From the NCBI GenBank assembly GCA_910577225.1, contig CAJTMV010000019.1, positions 7,368 to 71,367 on the forward strand: a DNA stretch of 64,000 nt, given 5' to 3'. Within the stretch, counting starts at the first letter, position 1. The number at the start of each line of letters is the position of its first letter. Below, piece by piece: positions 1-9,425 of the stretch. The stretch is from an uncultured Eubacterium sp. GTDB taxonomy: Bacteria > Bacillota > Clostridia > Lachnospirales > Lachnospiraceae. The translations under genes were made by a program, and so were the position numbers. The notes under the pieces were generated by a model that was given only the letters and a program-made list of their open reading frames with translations, ran no database searches and was not told the DNA's origin.

Positions 1-1169
1 TTTTTTATAAAATCATCCACGCCCAGCGGGGAGAAAAATCTGGCAGTTCCATTTGTCGGAAGCACATGATTCGGCCCTGCGAAATAATCTCCTAACGGTT
101 CGCTGCTGTACGGACCTACGAAAATCGCTCCGGCATTCCGTATTTTTGTCATTGTCTCAAACGGATCCCTGGTCAGTATTTCCAGATGTTCCGACGCGAT
201 TTCATTCGCAGCCGCAATCGCCTCATCCATATGATCCGCTACCAGAATATACCCGTAACGATCCAGCGATTTTTTTATAATATCCGCACGCGAGAGCTTT
301 TCCAGAAAACGGTCTGTCTCTTCGGATACTTTCTGCGCCAGCTCCATCGACGTCGTAATGAGGATCGCAGAAGCCATCTCATCATGCTCTGCCTGCGATA
401 ACAGGTCTGCGGCCGCAAAAACCGGATCCGCCGTCTCATCCGCAAGTACCAGAATCTCGCTCGGGCCTGCGATCGAATCGATGCTGACGTATCCAAACAC
501 CGCTTTTTTTGCAAGCGCCACATAAATATTTCCCGGCCCGACAATCTTATCTACCTTCGGAATGCATTTCGTGCCGAATGCCATCGCTGCGACTGCCTGC
601 GCGCCGCCGACTTTATAGATCTCATCCGCGCCGGCCTCTTTTGCTGCTACTAACGTAGACGGACAGATATTTCCGTCTTTATCCGGCGGCGTCGTCATAA
701 TGATGCGCTCCACGCCGGCTACTTTTGCCGGAACAATATTCATAAGTACCGAAGACGGGTAGACGGCTTTCCCTCCCGGCACATAGACACCGGCTGTTTT
801 CAGCGGCGTAATCTTTTGGCCGAGCAAAATGCCGTTTTCCTGCGAAGTAAAAAAAGACTGCCGGATCTGCTTTTCATGATAGCTCCTTATATTCGCGAGC
901 GATTTGCGCATCACACGAAGCAAAGCCGGATCTGCTTTTTCGTACGCATCCTGTATCTCTTTGGCGGTCACACGGATATTTTGTTCGTTGATATCGGCGC
1001 CGTCAAAACGTTTCGTATAATCAAAAACTGCTTCATCCCGTCTGGTGCGGACAGTTTCAATCATCTCATTGACACGGCTTTCGTATTCGCCGTAGCTGTT
1101 CGGACTTCTTTCCAGAAGCTCTTCCAGCAGATTTCGGGTTGTTTCCTGCGTGAGTTTTACAATTCTCAT
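1..1169 (-). CDS. hisD: Histidinol dehydrogenase, C-terminus cut by window edge
   Basis: Oxidises L-histidinol to L-histidine in two NAD-dependent steps, the last reactions of histidine biosynthesis in the cytosol. The start is ATG at 1169 (protein begins MRIVKLTQET) with a GGGAG ribosome site upstream, and the frame stays open to position 1, so about 390 residues of the usual 420-430 are visible. Family landmarks are seen: PGGKAVYPSS, the IVGPGN segment, and LLSQAEHDE, whose Gln and His bind the catalytic zinc in characterised HisD enzymes. It follows hisG by 45 bases and belongs to the hisZ-hisG-hisD operon. Identification is secure; only the C-terminal end is missing. Confidence 0.96.
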   Translation of the reverse strand, partial: MRIVKLTQETTRNLLEELLERSPNSYGEYESRVNEMIETVRTRRDEAVFDYTKRFDGADINEQNIRVTAKEIQDAYEKADPALLRVMRKSLANIRSYHEKQIRQSFFTSQENGILLGQKITPLKTAGVYVPGGKAVYPSSVLMNIVPAKVAGVERIIMTTPPDKDGNICPSTLVAAKEAGADEIYKVGGAQAVAAMAFGTKCIPKVDKIVGPGNIYVALAKKAVFGYVSIDSIAGPSEILVLADETADPVFAAADLLSQAEHDEMASAILITTSMELAQKVSEETDRFLEKLSRADIIKKSLDRYGYILVADHMDEAIAAANEIASEHLEILTRDPFETMTKIRNAGAIFVGPYSSEPLGDYFAGPNHVLPTNGTARFFSPLGVDDFIK

Positions 1170-1214
1170 TTTATCAGCTCCCTGTTTTACTCTGTATCGT
1201 ATTTTTTTCCATCG

Positions 1215-1871
1215 TTACACCGGCTGACTGAGCGCCTCTTTTAAAAGAGCGATCAGCCGCGTAATCCGTTCATTTTCCATTTTCATGCTGACCGGATTTA
1301 CAACCATTCTGGCGGAAAGCGCACAGACCTCTTCCAATACTTCCAGTCCGTTTTCGCGAAGCGTCGAACCGGTCTCCACAATATCCACAATCACTTCTGA
1401 CAAGCCGACAATCGGCGCCAGTTCGATTGACCCGTTTAGTTTTATAATCTCAACGGTCTGATGCTTTTTATTAAAAAAGTGCTCTCTGGCAATTCGCGGA
1501 TACTTGGATGCTGCGCGGATAAATTCACGTTTTTGCAGCAAATCCTGCGCCTCCCTGGGGCCACAGACACACATCCTGCATTTCCCGAATCCCAGATCCA
1601 GTACCTCATGGATTTTACGGTTTTCTTCCAGAATCGTATCTTTGCCAACAACTCCGATATCCGCGGCTCCATATTCCACATAGGTCGGTACGTCCGGTCC
1701 TTTTGCCAGAAAAAAACGCATTTTTTCTTCTTCATTTACAAAGATCAGCTTTCTTGTATTTTTATCTTTCATTTCCTCGCATGTGATACCGATCTTTTCA
1801 AACAGCTCTAACGTCTGTCTGGCAAGCCTGCCTTTTCCAAGCGCAAATGTTAAATATCTGTTTTCTTCCAT
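1215..1871 (-). CDS. hisG: ATP phosphoribosyltransferase catalytic subunit, short form
   Basis: Condenses ATP with PRPP in the first committed step of histidine synthesis. The protein has 218 residues, so it is the short HisG form, which lacks the C-terminal regulatory domain and works only with HisZ. hisZ lies directly upstream in the same operon, which fits. Visible landmarks are the N-terminal LTFALGKGRL segment, GAADIGVVGKD, and the PRPP-binding region around IVDIVETGSTLRENGL near residue 165. The ATG at 1871 has an AGGATGAGAGG ribosome site. Nothing looks damaged. Confidence 0.96.
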   Translation of the reverse strand: MEENRYLTFALGKGRLARQTLELFEKIGITCEEMKDKNTRKLIFVNEEEKMRFFLAKGPDVPTYVEYGAADIGVVGKDTILEENRKIHEVLDLGFGKCRMCVCGPREAQDLLQKREFIRAASKYPRIAREHFFNKKHQTVEIIKLNGSIELAPIVGLSEVIVDIVETGSTLRENGLEVLEEVCALSARMVVNPVSMKMENERITRLIALLKEALSQPV

Positions 1872-1950
1872 CCTCTCATCCTTTTATCCTTTTATTCTTC
1901 CGTTCGCCAGTCATCCTGCAGTCTGCTTATTGGTGAAATTACCGTTCCCT

Positions 1951-3189
1951 TTACCTGTTTTCATTTATGAAACGGAGCGTCCTGCCTTCTTTATATATTG
2001 TCTCGCACATAAACTGCAGCCTTGCTACCTGATTCTGACGGGCATATTCTTTATAATCTTTTTCTGTCTTTGTCTCTGATTTTAACATCAGTTCAACCAC
2101 ACAGCCTGCCGCCCGCTGTTTTCTTGCATAGACAACCGCGTCTTCCCGATGCGCCTGATCGTATACGATCAGCTGGGACAGACGCTCGACCGGTGTGTCG
2201 ATCTTTTGACGGAACAATGCCGCCATCAGCTGATCGATCACAATGACAAATCCGACCGCAGGGGCATCTTTGCCAAAATGCTTTAATAAATGGTCGTAAC
2301 GGCCGCCTTTTACGATTGGCTCTCCGCTTCCATACGTATATCCCTGTATAATAATTCCGGAATAATATTTGTAACTGCTGATTACGCCCAGCTCAAAACT
2401 GATATACTTATCGATCCCATATAAAAGCAGCAAAGAATGCAGCTTTTCCAGATGCTCCATCGCTGCGTAAATGCCCGGATAATGGACGGCAGCTTTTTTT
2501 AACTCCTGAAATTGCTCCGCCGACTCATACAGTGTACCGAGTACAGAAAAAAGCCGCTGCAGTCCGGCGTCCAGATGTCTGGATTCCAGAAAGCTCTCCA
2601 CGCCAAAAAAGTTATTGTTCTGAATCAGATCACGTAAAATATCTTTTTCCTCATCGTCAAAGCCTGCCGCTTCCATCATTCCCTGCAAAATACCGACATG
2701 TCCGACGCTGATCTGAAACTCTTTCAATCCTGCCTGCTGCAGACATTCCACTACCATCGACAGCATCTCGGCATCTGCGTCCGGCGTATGATCGCCGATC
2801 AGCTCTGCGCCCAGCTGGGTATTTTCTTTCAGACGTCCCTGAAGGCTGCCCGTATTGATAAACGTATTTCCTTTATAACAGATACGGATCGGCATCGTCT
2901 CTTCCATATAGTAGTTCGCGGTAAAGCGCGCGATCGACGGCGTGATATCCGGACGCAGTACGAGCGTATTCCCTTCTCTGTCAAAAAATTTATATAAATC
3001 TTTCGATCTGGTCGTTCCGACTTCTTTTCCAAACGTGTCAAAAAACTCAAACGACGGCGTCTGAATCGGATGATAGCCGTATGTTTTTAGCACATGATGC
3101 AGTTTTTCTTCCAGATATAATTTTTTCTCACATTCCCCATTATAAATATCACGGACGCCTTCCGGCGTATGCAGCAGCTGCTGTTTCAT
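1951..3189 (-). CDS. hisZ: ATP phosphoribosyltransferase regulatory subunit
   Basis: HisZ is a catalytically dead relative of histidyl-tRNA synthetase that forms a hetero-octamer with short HisG and carries histidine feedback inhibition. The 412-residue protein begins with a HisS-like TPEGVRDI segment, followed by class II synthetase features such as RPDITPSIARF (about residues 78-88) and a KGGRYDHLL glycine motif near residue 290. It lacks the C-terminal anticodon-binding domain of a true HisS. It is the first gene of the his operon; an AAGGAG site precedes the ATG, and a leader of about 185 bases separates it from the promoter at 3383-3411. Confidence 0.93.
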   Translation of the reverse strand: MKQQLLHTPEGVRDIYNGECEKKLYLEEKLHHVLKTYGYHPIQTPSFEFFDTFGKEVGTTRSKDLYKFFDREGNTLVLRPDITPSIARFTANYYMEETMPIRICYKGNTFINTGSLQGRLKENTQLGAELIGDHTPDADAEMLSMVVECLQQAGLKEFQISVGHVGILQGMMEAAGFDDEEKDILRDLIQNNNFFGVESFLESRHLDAGLQRLFSVLGTLYESAEQFQELKKAAVHYPGIYAAMEHLEKLHSLLLLYGIDKYISFELGVISSYKYYSGIIIQGYTYGSGEPIVKGGRYDHLLKHFGKDAPAVGFVIVIDQLMAALFRQKIDTPVERLSQLIVYDQAHREDAVVYARKQRAAGCVVELMLKSETKTEKDYKEYARQNQVARLQFMCETIYKEGRTLRFINENR

Positions 3190-3382
3190 TTGTTTACTCC
3201 TTGCTTTGCATTTTTCACATTTTCCGTATTTCAGTATACGGGTTTTCCTGGTGTTTGTATAGTCATTTTTTTCGAAATATCTGTCTTTTTATGACAAATT
3301 TGTAATGGAACGTTTCTACAGTCTGCAGCGGTTCAGATATGCGCTTTCACAAATTAACGCTTCAAAGCGGTAAATTGTGTTT

Positions 3383-3411
3383 ATTATAAAAGAAAGGTTC
3401 TGTTTTGTCAA
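3383..3411 (-). promoter_or_regulatory. Sigma-A promoter of the his operon
   Basis: On the minus strand, TTGACA (3411-3406), a 17-base spacer and TATAAT (3388-3383) give a full consensus match. The -35 box overlaps the last codons of recU, so the his operon starts inside the end of its upstream neighbour. The predicted transcript has a leader of about 185 bases before hisZ, containing a CCGTAT/ATACGG hairpin (3224-3241) just ahead of the ribosome site. I see no T-box signature in this leader. Confidence 0.85.
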
Positions 3412-3941
3412 TCTCTTAATGTCAAATCCTTCTGTATCCCGTTCAGATACGGCGCCAGCAAACCGCCTGCAGACCGAAACAAAAACTCCTGTTCCAGCTC
3501 TTCATACCGAAAGCTCTTTCGGCCGCCCGTTTGCATACGCTGCCAGAATTCCTTTAGTTTTTCAAAACGCAGGTAGTAAAACTCCTCCCGTGAGGGATAA
3601 TAGATAAGAAAAAAAGCAATCCCGCCCTGTTTTTCAAAATTTTCCATAAAAACGACCTGATGCTTGTGAATGTTCTGCAGCGGAAACGTATCCGTACGGC
3701 ATTCCTTTGCGTCAAAACAGACCGGAATCCCCTGAACGACACCGATATAGTCGACCGTACTTTTCTGGTCAAAGTAGGCAAGCGTAATGTGATGCGTCTG
3801 TTTATCGATCTGAATCGGCGTAATCGGCGTCGGTATTTTCTGTATCAGCGCAAGGCCGTTTTCAAGATATTTCTCATTCGTACGGTTAATATATTCTTCC
3901 AGTGCAGAGCCGCGCAGGCCGCGTGAATTCCATGTTGCCAT
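3408..3941 (-). CDS. recU: Holliday junction resolvase RecU
   Basis: RecU cleaves four-way DNA junctions during recombinational repair and chromosome segregation in Firmicutes. The ATG at 3941 is chosen because AGGAGAGGAG lies just upstream; a longer frame runs back into the neighbouring gene but has no support. The resulting 177-residue protein begins MATWNSRGLRG and shows the family layout: IPTPITPIQID, STVDYIGV and CFDAKE (catalytic acidic and lysine residues of the PD-(D/E)XK fold), then HQVVFM and GGIAFFLI. It is somewhat shorter than Bacillus RecU, which carries an N-terminal extension. It follows the pseudouridine synthase gene by 16 bases. Confidence 0.9.
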   Translation of the reverse strand: MATWNSRGLRGSALEEYINRTNEKYLENGLALIQKIPTPITPIQIDKQTHHITLAYFDQKSTVDYIGVVQGIPVCFDAKECRTDTFPLQNIHKHQVVFMENFEKQGGIAFFLIYYPSREEFYYLRFEKLKEFWQRMQTGGRKSFRYEELEQEFLFRSAGGLLAPYLNGIQKDLTLRD

Positions 3942-3957
3942 AAACGCTCCTCTCCTG

Positions 3958-4962
3958 CTAACGGCTGCCGGCCGGATCGTAATTGTGAGCAGGCTGCGGC
4001 GCCAGCACAAACGATGCTTCTGAAAAATAATCCGGAAGCGGTGCAACCACTTCCTGTCCGTTTTCCAGTACGATTCGAAACGCATGCAGCAGCTGCCAGC
4101 TGCATCCGGTCTTTGCACGGTATCTGCCGTTCCATTTCGGACTGCCGTATTTCGGGTCCCCAATAACCGGATGTCCGACAGAGGCAAGATGCGCCCGTAT
4201 CTGATGCGATCTTCCGGTAATCAGATGCACCTCCAGCATCGTGCACTCTTTTGTATAACCGACCGGCCAGTATTCGGTTTCTATGTACTGACCAGTTTCC
4301 TGTCCGATCCGTTCTTCCTGACAGATGCTGACTTTATTTTTTTTATGATCTTTGTAAAGATAGCCTTTCAGATGCGCCCCGGATGTCAGTATTCCGGCGG
4401 TCACACAGCGGTAATACTTTTTTACCGTACGCTCCCTGAACTGTCTGGACATGCTCTGCAGGCCATGCAGTGTCTTTCCCGCAATGAGGATTCCCGACGT
4501 ATTCCGATCCAGCCGGTTGCAGACGGCCGGCCGAAACGTCTGCAGCGACTGTGTGGTAACCACGCCTTTTCCCGCCAGATAACGGATCACCCATTCATTG
4601 GCGGAAACATCCGAAGCAGCCGCTTTTTGCGAAAGCATACCTGCCGGTTTATTCAATATCAAAATATCCGCGTCTTCGTAAAGAACGTTTATCCCGGACG
4701 CTGTCTGCGCCGTCTGCGTAATCAGCGGTTCCCCTGCCGGATCCCGGCTGAATTTTTCAAAGGTGTCGTCGGACAGATAAAGCGTGACACAGTCGCCGGC
4801 GGTCAGATGCACGGCGCCTTCCGCTTTTTTTCCATTTAACACAATGTTCTTTTTTCTGAGCATTTTGTAAATAAAGCTGCGATCCGCGTGTTTCAGCAGC
4901 TTTTTTAAATATTTATCGAGACGCTGTCCGGCTTCGTTTGCGCCGATTTCCAGTTGTTTCAT
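3958..4962 (-). CDS. RluA-family pseudouridine synthase
   Basis: Isomerises specific uridines in RNA, most likely 23S rRNA, to pseudouridine. The 334-residue protein has an N-terminal S4 RNA-binding domain (about residues 1-75, with GQRLDKYL and the KNIVLNGKK turn) and an RluA catalytic domain. The catalytic Asp lies in NRLDRNTSG near residue 150, the family HRLDxxTSG motif with Asn replacing the first His. RSHQIRAHLASVGHPVIGD near residue 250 is also typical. The exact target site (RluC-like or RluD-like) cannot be told from sequence alone. It is the gene upstream of recU in a likely operon with the YgiQ gene's downstream end 18 bases away. Confidence 0.9.
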   Translation of the reverse strand: MKQLEIGANEAGQRLDKYLKKLLKHADRSFIYKMLRKKNIVLNGKKAEGAVHLTAGDCVTLYLSDDTFEKFSRDPAGEPLITQTAQTASGINVLYEDADILILNKPAGMLSQKAAASDVSANEWVIRYLAGKGVVTTQSLQTFRPAVCNRLDRNTSGILIAGKTLHGLQSMSRQFRERTVKKYYRCVTAGILTSGAHLKGYLYKDHKKNKVSICQEERIGQETGQYIETEYWPVGYTKECTMLEVHLITGRSHQIRAHLASVGHPVIGDPKYGSPKWNGRYRAKTGCSWQLLHAFRIVLENGQEVVAPLPDYFSEASFVLAPQPAHNYDPAGSR

Positions 4963-4980
4963 ACGTTAAACTCCATATGC

Positions 4981-6900
4981 TTATTTTCGCTTTTTCCCTC
5001 TTGTCTGACGATGCGTATCCCGTCCCGTACGCTTCTGCTTCGTCTTTTTTTCGTTTTGTCTGTGTACGCGTTCCGTTCGTTTGTCTTCTCTTAACTTTGC
5101 ATAATTGCGTGACCCAATCAGACATTTTTTCCCATCTCCGATCAGATCTGTCCTTCCTGCCCTGACAAGCGCCTCTTTCACCAGATCGTAATTTTTCGGA
5201 TTCCGATACTGAATCAGCGCGCGCTGCATCGCTTTTTCATGCGGGCTGACTGCCGTATACACCGGCTCCATCGTTCGCGGGTCCAGTCCGGTATAGTACA
5301 TGCAGGTTGATATCGTTGACGGAGTCGGATAAAAATCCTGCACCTGCTGCGGCACATAACCCATATCCCGTAAAAACTCCGCCAGCGCTATGGCCTCTTT
5401 CAAGCCGGATCCCGGATGCGACGACATCAGATAAGGAACCAGATACTGCTCTTTGCCAATTTTCAGATTCATTTTTTCGTAAGCCTGTACAAATTTTTCA
5501 TAAATCTGTGCCGGCGGTTTGCCCATTTTCTGCAGTACCGTATCGGAGATATGCTCCGGCGCGATTTTTAACTGTCCGCTGACATGATGCGTACACAATT
5601 CCCGCAGAAACTGGCGGTCTTTCTCATAAATCAGATAATCGTAACGGATGCCCGAGCGGATAAATACTTTTTTTACTCCTTCCAGACTGCGCAGCTTTTT
5701 GAGCAGCTCCAGGTAATCCGTATGATCGGCGTTTAGATTTTTGCATGGGGTTGGAAACAGACACTGTCTGTCTGTACACGCTCCTTTTGTCAGCTGTTTT
5801 TTACAGGCGGGATGTCTGAAATTGGCGGTCGGCCCTCCGACGTCGTGTATATAGCCTTTAAAGTCCGGCTCCTGTATCAGCAGTCTGGCTTCGCTTAGAA
5901 TGGAATCGTGACTGCGGCTTTGGATAATTCTTCCCTGGTGAAACGTCAGCGCGCAGAAATTGCAGCCGCCAAAGCAGCCTCTGCTGCTGACAAGGCTGAA
6001 TTTTACTTCCCGGATCGCCGGTACGCCTCCTGCAGCTTCGTAAGACGGATGATACGTACGCATATAAGGCAGCTGATACACATCGTCCATTTCCATCTGG
6101 CTCAGCGGTCTGGCAGCAGGATTTTGTACCACGTAAACGCCGCCTTTATACGTCTCATACAGACGTTTTCCGCTAAACGGATCTGTATTGCAGTACTGCA
6201 TATAAAAACTTTTTGCATAGGCCGTCTTATCCAGACGTATCTGATCATAAGAAGGCAGCTGTATGGCGTCAAACGATGCCAGCTCCTGATCTTTGGTGCG
6301 AAATACCGTACCGTTGATAAAGGTAATATCTGAGACTGCGATTCCTGCATGCAGCGCATCGGCAATCTCCACGATACTGCGTTCTCCCATCCCGTAGCTA
6401 AGAAGGTCTGCTTCTGACTCCAGAAGAATCGAACGTCTCACTTTGTCCGACCAGTAATCGTAATGGCCCAGTCTTCGTAAAGAAGCCTCGATCCCGCCGA
6501 TAATGATCGGTATTTGTCCATAGGCACGCCGAATCAGCCTGCAGTATACGACTGTGGCATAATCGGGCCGTTTTCCCATCTCCCCGCCCGGTGTATAGGC
6601 GTCTGTGCCGCGCCGTTTCTTCGACACGCTGTAATGATTCACCATCGAATCCATATTTCCAGCCGTCACAAGAAACCCCAGCCGCGGTCTGCCCAGTATC
6701 GTTACGCTGTCAGGATCCTTCCAGTCCGGCTGCGCAATAATGCCTGTCTGATATCCATGCGCCTGCAGCACTCTGCTGATCACAGCATGCCCAAACGATG
6801 GGTGATCCACATAAGCATCTCCTGTTATATAGACAAAATCCAGCTGCCCGATTCCTGCCGCTGACATATCCTCTTTGCTGATTGGTAAAAATCCTGACAT
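4981..6900 (-). CDS. YgiQ-family radical SAM protein
   Basis: A 639-residue member of the UPF0313/YgiQ radical SAM family, whose biochemical role is unknown. The cluster-binding motif CFGGCNFC (CxxxCxxC spacing) sits near residue 310. The N-terminal part carries the family-specific GDAYVDHPSFG and GGIEASLRR segments, and a second conserved stretch is KIAPEHISD. The C-terminus is a basic tail rich in Lys and Arg, typical of the family. The gene stands 18 bases upstream of the pseudouridine synthase start and may be cotranscribed with it. Confidence 0.9.
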   Translation of the reverse strand: MSGFLPISKEDMSAAGIGQLDFVYITGDAYVDHPSFGHAVISRVLQAHGYQTGIIAQPDWKDPDSVTILGRPRLGFLVTAGNMDSMVNHYSVSKKRRGTDAYTPGGEMGKRPDYATVVYCRLIRRAYGQIPIIIGGIEASLRRLGHYDYWSDKVRRSILLESEADLLSYGMGERSIVEIADALHAGIAVSDITFINGTVFRTKDQELASFDAIQLPSYDQIRLDKTAYAKSFYMQYCNTDPFSGKRLYETYKGGVYVVQNPAARPLSQMEMDDVYQLPYMRTYHPSYEAAGGVPAIREVKFSLVSSRGCFGGCNFCALTFHQGRIIQSRSHDSILSEARLLIQEPDFKGYIHDVGGPTANFRHPACKKQLTKGACTDRQCLFPTPCKNLNADHTDYLELLKKLRSLEGVKKVFIRSGIRYDYLIYEKDRQFLRELCTHHVSGQLKIAPEHISDTVLQKMGKPPAQIYEKFVQAYEKMNLKIGKEQYLVPYLMSSHPGSGLKEAIALAEFLRDMGYVPQQVQDFYPTPSTISTCMYYTGLDPRTMEPVYTAVSPHEKAMQRALIQYRNPKNYDLVKEALVRAGRTDLIGDGKKCLIGSRNYAKLREDKRTERVHRQNEKKTKQKRTGRDTHRQTRGKKRK

Positions 6901-6933
6901 ACCGTCTCCTTTTATGTTACTGCTTGTTGAACG

Positions 6934-7809
6934 CTACTTCTGATATCTGTATTTTAGTTTGCGGTCTTTCAGCAATTCGAGTAAATAGTATGGATTAAAG
7001 CTCACTTCGCTCTGCCCTTCCAGATTCAGATACACGCCAAAATGCAGGTGAACCGGAAAATTGCCGGTCGTGCCTTCCACTTCGCTGTATCCGGTATCTC
7101 CCATATATCCGAGCAGCTGTCCGGCTGAGATTTCCATACCTGTGGTAATTCCTTCTTCGTATTCTGAAAGATGTGCGTAGTAATAGTATACGCCATGCCT
7201 GCTGCGGATACCGATCCGATAACCGCCCTGCGGCAGCCAGCCCATTTTCTCTACCACTCCGTCGCTGACACTGACAATCGGATAATAGCCGCGCTGCTGA
7301 ACCGACGCCATCAGATCGCAGCCCTCATGTCCTCTTGTACCACCGTACGTACGCTCCGACTGCCAGCTGTTTTCATATGATACCGTGGTTTTTTCATCGT
7401 TTACAGCCGCCGGAACCGGAAACCAGACCGCATCCGCCAGCAGTTTTTTTACAATTTCCGTATAGTCTGCATACAATCCCGGTCTGGCGGATTTTTCCAG
7501 CCGTTTCCAGTCCTTTAGATCCGAAGACTGCAAAGACTGGCAAAACAGATATGCCAGAATATTTTCAGTCAGTTCCTTTTGTTGTTTATCATTGGCAGAC
7601 TCTGACGCTTCTTCTTTTCCCGTAAGCTGCCGATACGCATCAGGCGGCAGCTCAAACGCCCGCAGCGTCGCAAACGCTTCTTCTTCGTTCGCAAGCTGCG
7701 ATTCCTGTTTTTGTATTCCGTAACTTTGCTGCAGCTGACGAGCCATGCTTACGTCCAGACTTGCAATAAGAAACAGCAGAATAATCCAAAAGATACGTTT
7801 TTGATTCAT
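6934..7809 (-). CDS. M23-family metallopeptidase, membrane anchored
   Basis: Predicted LytM-type zinc endopeptidase acting on cell-wall peptide bridges outside the membrane. The ATG at 7809 (protein starts MNQKRIFWII) follows GGGAGG; an in-frame ATG at 7821 has no ribosome site. A hydrophobic segment at residues 5-22 is an uncleaved anchor or signal peptide. Zinc ligands are seen in RGHEGCDLM (about residue 165) and VHLHFGVY (about residue 255), the HxxxD and HxH motifs of active M23 enzymes. Its position beside ylbJ and its single anchor would fit a sporulation or division role, but that is inference. Confidence 0.88.
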   Translation of the reverse strand: MNQKRIFWIILLFLIASLDVSMARQLQQSYGIQKQESQLANEEEAFATLRAFELPPDAYRQLTGKEEASESANDKQQKELTENILAYLFCQSLQSSDLKDWKRLEKSARPGLYADYTEIVKKLLADAVWFPVPAAVNDEKTTVSYENSWQSERTYGGTRGHEGCDLMASVQQRGYYPIVSVSDGVVEKMGWLPQGGYRIGIRSRHGVYYYYAHLSEYEEGITTGMEISAGQLLGYMGDTGYSEVEGTTGNFPVHLHFGVYLNLEGQSEVSFNPYYLLELLKDRKLKYRYQK

Positions 7810-7856
7810 GTTTCCTCCCACATACGCGTATACTAATAAAAAAAATACGTGCTGTC

Positions 7857-8777
7857 ATGAAAAAAAGGTTATCTATATTTATTATCATGCTGTTTATCCT
7901 ATTCATATTAATTTATCCGGACGACTGCGTCAAAGCCGCCGCCAGCGGGCTGATCCTCTGGTATGAAAATATCCTGCCGGCGCTGCTGCCTTTTACGATC
8001 TTTTCCAATATACTGATTCAGTCCGGTTATCTGGACGATATGATCCGTTCGGCAAGTCCGCTGCTAAACCGCCTGTTTTTTCATCATCCGCAGGCTGCGT
8101 ATCCGATTATCGCAGGTTTTTTATTTGGTTTTCCAATGGGCAGCAAGACGACGGCAGATCTGCTGCGGGAAGGTAAGCTGACAGTCGCGGAGGCAAACGT
8201 ATTATGCGCGATGTGCAACAACATCAGTCCTGTGTTTATCAGCAGCTACCTGCTAATCGCCTCGCTCGGACTGTACGATAAAACGTGGATCACATACGCG
8301 ATACTCTATCTCCCGCCGTTTCTCTGCGGACTGTTTCTGCTGCGCCGCACCAGACCGGTTCTGCTCAAAAAAAATACGGCATCTGGATCCAATTTGAATT
8401 TTCAAATCATCGATGCCGGAATTATGAATGGGTTTGAAACGCTGTTGAAGCTGGGCGGATACATTATGTTATTTTCCCTGCTGTCGCAAATGTGTATCCA
8501 TCTGGCCGGACGGCAGGAACTGGTTTCTATCGGTCTGACCGGAATTACAGAAATAACAAACGGAATCCATGTCATCGCTGACAGCCAGACGTATTCTCTT
8601 ACGTTCAAATACCCGCTGATCATTGGAATCACTGCCTTTGGCGGACTCAGCGGATTTGCACAGACTGCCTCCATGGTAAAAGGAACCGGCATCTCCATGC
8701 GATTTTATGTTATGTTCCGTCTCGTGCAGACGTCGATCAGCACCGTACTCGCTGCCCTGCTTGTCATGTATACTTAA
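7857..8777 (+). CDS. ylbJ: Sporulation integral membrane protein YlbJ
   Basis: A 306-residue polytopic membrane protein with about eight hydrophobic segments. The GFLFGFPMGSKTTADLL region (residues 88-104) and MCNNISPVF are typical of YlbJ, a sigma-E-controlled Bacillus protein needed for heat-resistant spores. In Bacillus subtilis ylbJ lies beside coaD and rsmD; here the same genes are neighbours but ylbJ is on the opposite strand. The start codon has no clear Shine-Dalgarno site. The stop codon TAA abuts the stop of the convergent gene with no spacer. Confidence 0.85.
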   Translation: MKKRLSIFIIMLFILFILIYPDDCVKAAASGLILWYENILPALLPFTIFSNILIQSGYLDDMIRSASPLLNRLFFHHPQAAYPIIAGFLFGFPMGSKTTADLLREGKLTVAEANVLCAMCNNISPVFISSYLLIASLGLYDKTWITYAILYLPPFLCGLFLLRRTRPVLLKKNTASGSNLNFQIIDAGIMNGFETLLKLGGYIMLFSLLSQMCIHLAGRQELVSIGLTGITEITNGIHVIADSQTYSLTFKYPLIIGITAFGGLSGFAQTASMVKGTGISMRFYVMFRLVQTSISTVLAALLVMYT

Positions 8778-9407
8778 TTACTGTTCCGTTTCCTGCGGTG
8801 GTTCTGCATGTTCCGAACCATCCGCATCCTCCTCCATCTGCTGTGCTGGCGACGCATCCTGAAAGATCTCAGAAGGCGCTAACTCTGCACGATTTGCGGC
8901 AACAATCTCCAGCATGCGCTCCATATTTGCGCTCAGCTGCGCAAAATTTGTCTTAAATATGCTCTGCGATCCGTTTAACAGCTCTTCGATCGAATTTAGC
9001 AAAGAATCGGCATAGCCGATCGCTCCCAGACGGATTTCATTTGCGTCGTTCGTCGCCTGATCCATAATATCCTGCGCCTGTTTCTGCGCGATGGTTACAA
9101 CCTCGTTCGCCTGTGCATATGCCTGCTGCATGATTTCATGCTCTTTTACAAGTTCATTTTTCTGAAACTGCGCCTGTGAAATGATCGTATCCGCTTTTGC
9201 ATGGGCATCTGCCAAAATAGCTTCTTTATTGCTAATCATCTTCTGGTAACGCTTGACTTCTTCCGGTGTCCTCTGCCGCAGCTCAGCGATCAGCTCCATA
9301 ATCTCTTCTTTATTTACGATAATCCTGGTGCTTGAAAGCGGCTGAAACTTGCAGCTTTCAATATAATCTTCGATTTCTTCTATAATCTGGTCTATTTTAC
9401 TGCTCAT
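8778..9407 (-). CDS. Coiled-coil protein resembling ATP synthase b-type stalks
   Basis: A 209-residue, highly charged, almost entirely helical protein without membrane segment or signal peptide. Alanine, glutamine and glutamate-rich repeats from about residue 55 to 140 predict a long coiled coil like those of F0 subunit b or V-type subunit H, which is what automated annotation usually calls it. No catalytic motif is visible. The start is ATG at 9407, eight bases after AGGAG; a TTG six bases earlier is too close to that site. It follows coaD by 18 bases, so it is probably cotranscribed with rsmD-coaD. Function unknown; a DivIVA-like scaffold is one possibility. Confidence 0.72.
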   Translation of the reverse strand: MSSKIDQIIEEIEDYIESCKFQPLSSTRIIVNKEEIMELIAELRQRTPEEVKRYQKMISNKEAILADAHAKADTIISQAQFQKNELVKEHEIMQQAYAQANEVVTIAQKQAQDIMDQATNDANEIRLGAIGYADSLLNSIEELLNGSQSIFKTNFAQLSANMERMLEIVAANRAELAPSEIFQDASPAQQMEEDADGSEHAEPPQETEQ

Positions 9408-9425
9408 ACGCAATGCTCCTTACAT

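Noticed and set aside
4084..4839. 251-residue plus-strand open frame
   Set aside because: Shadow of the pseudouridine synthase gene, with no ribosome site or recognisable domain.
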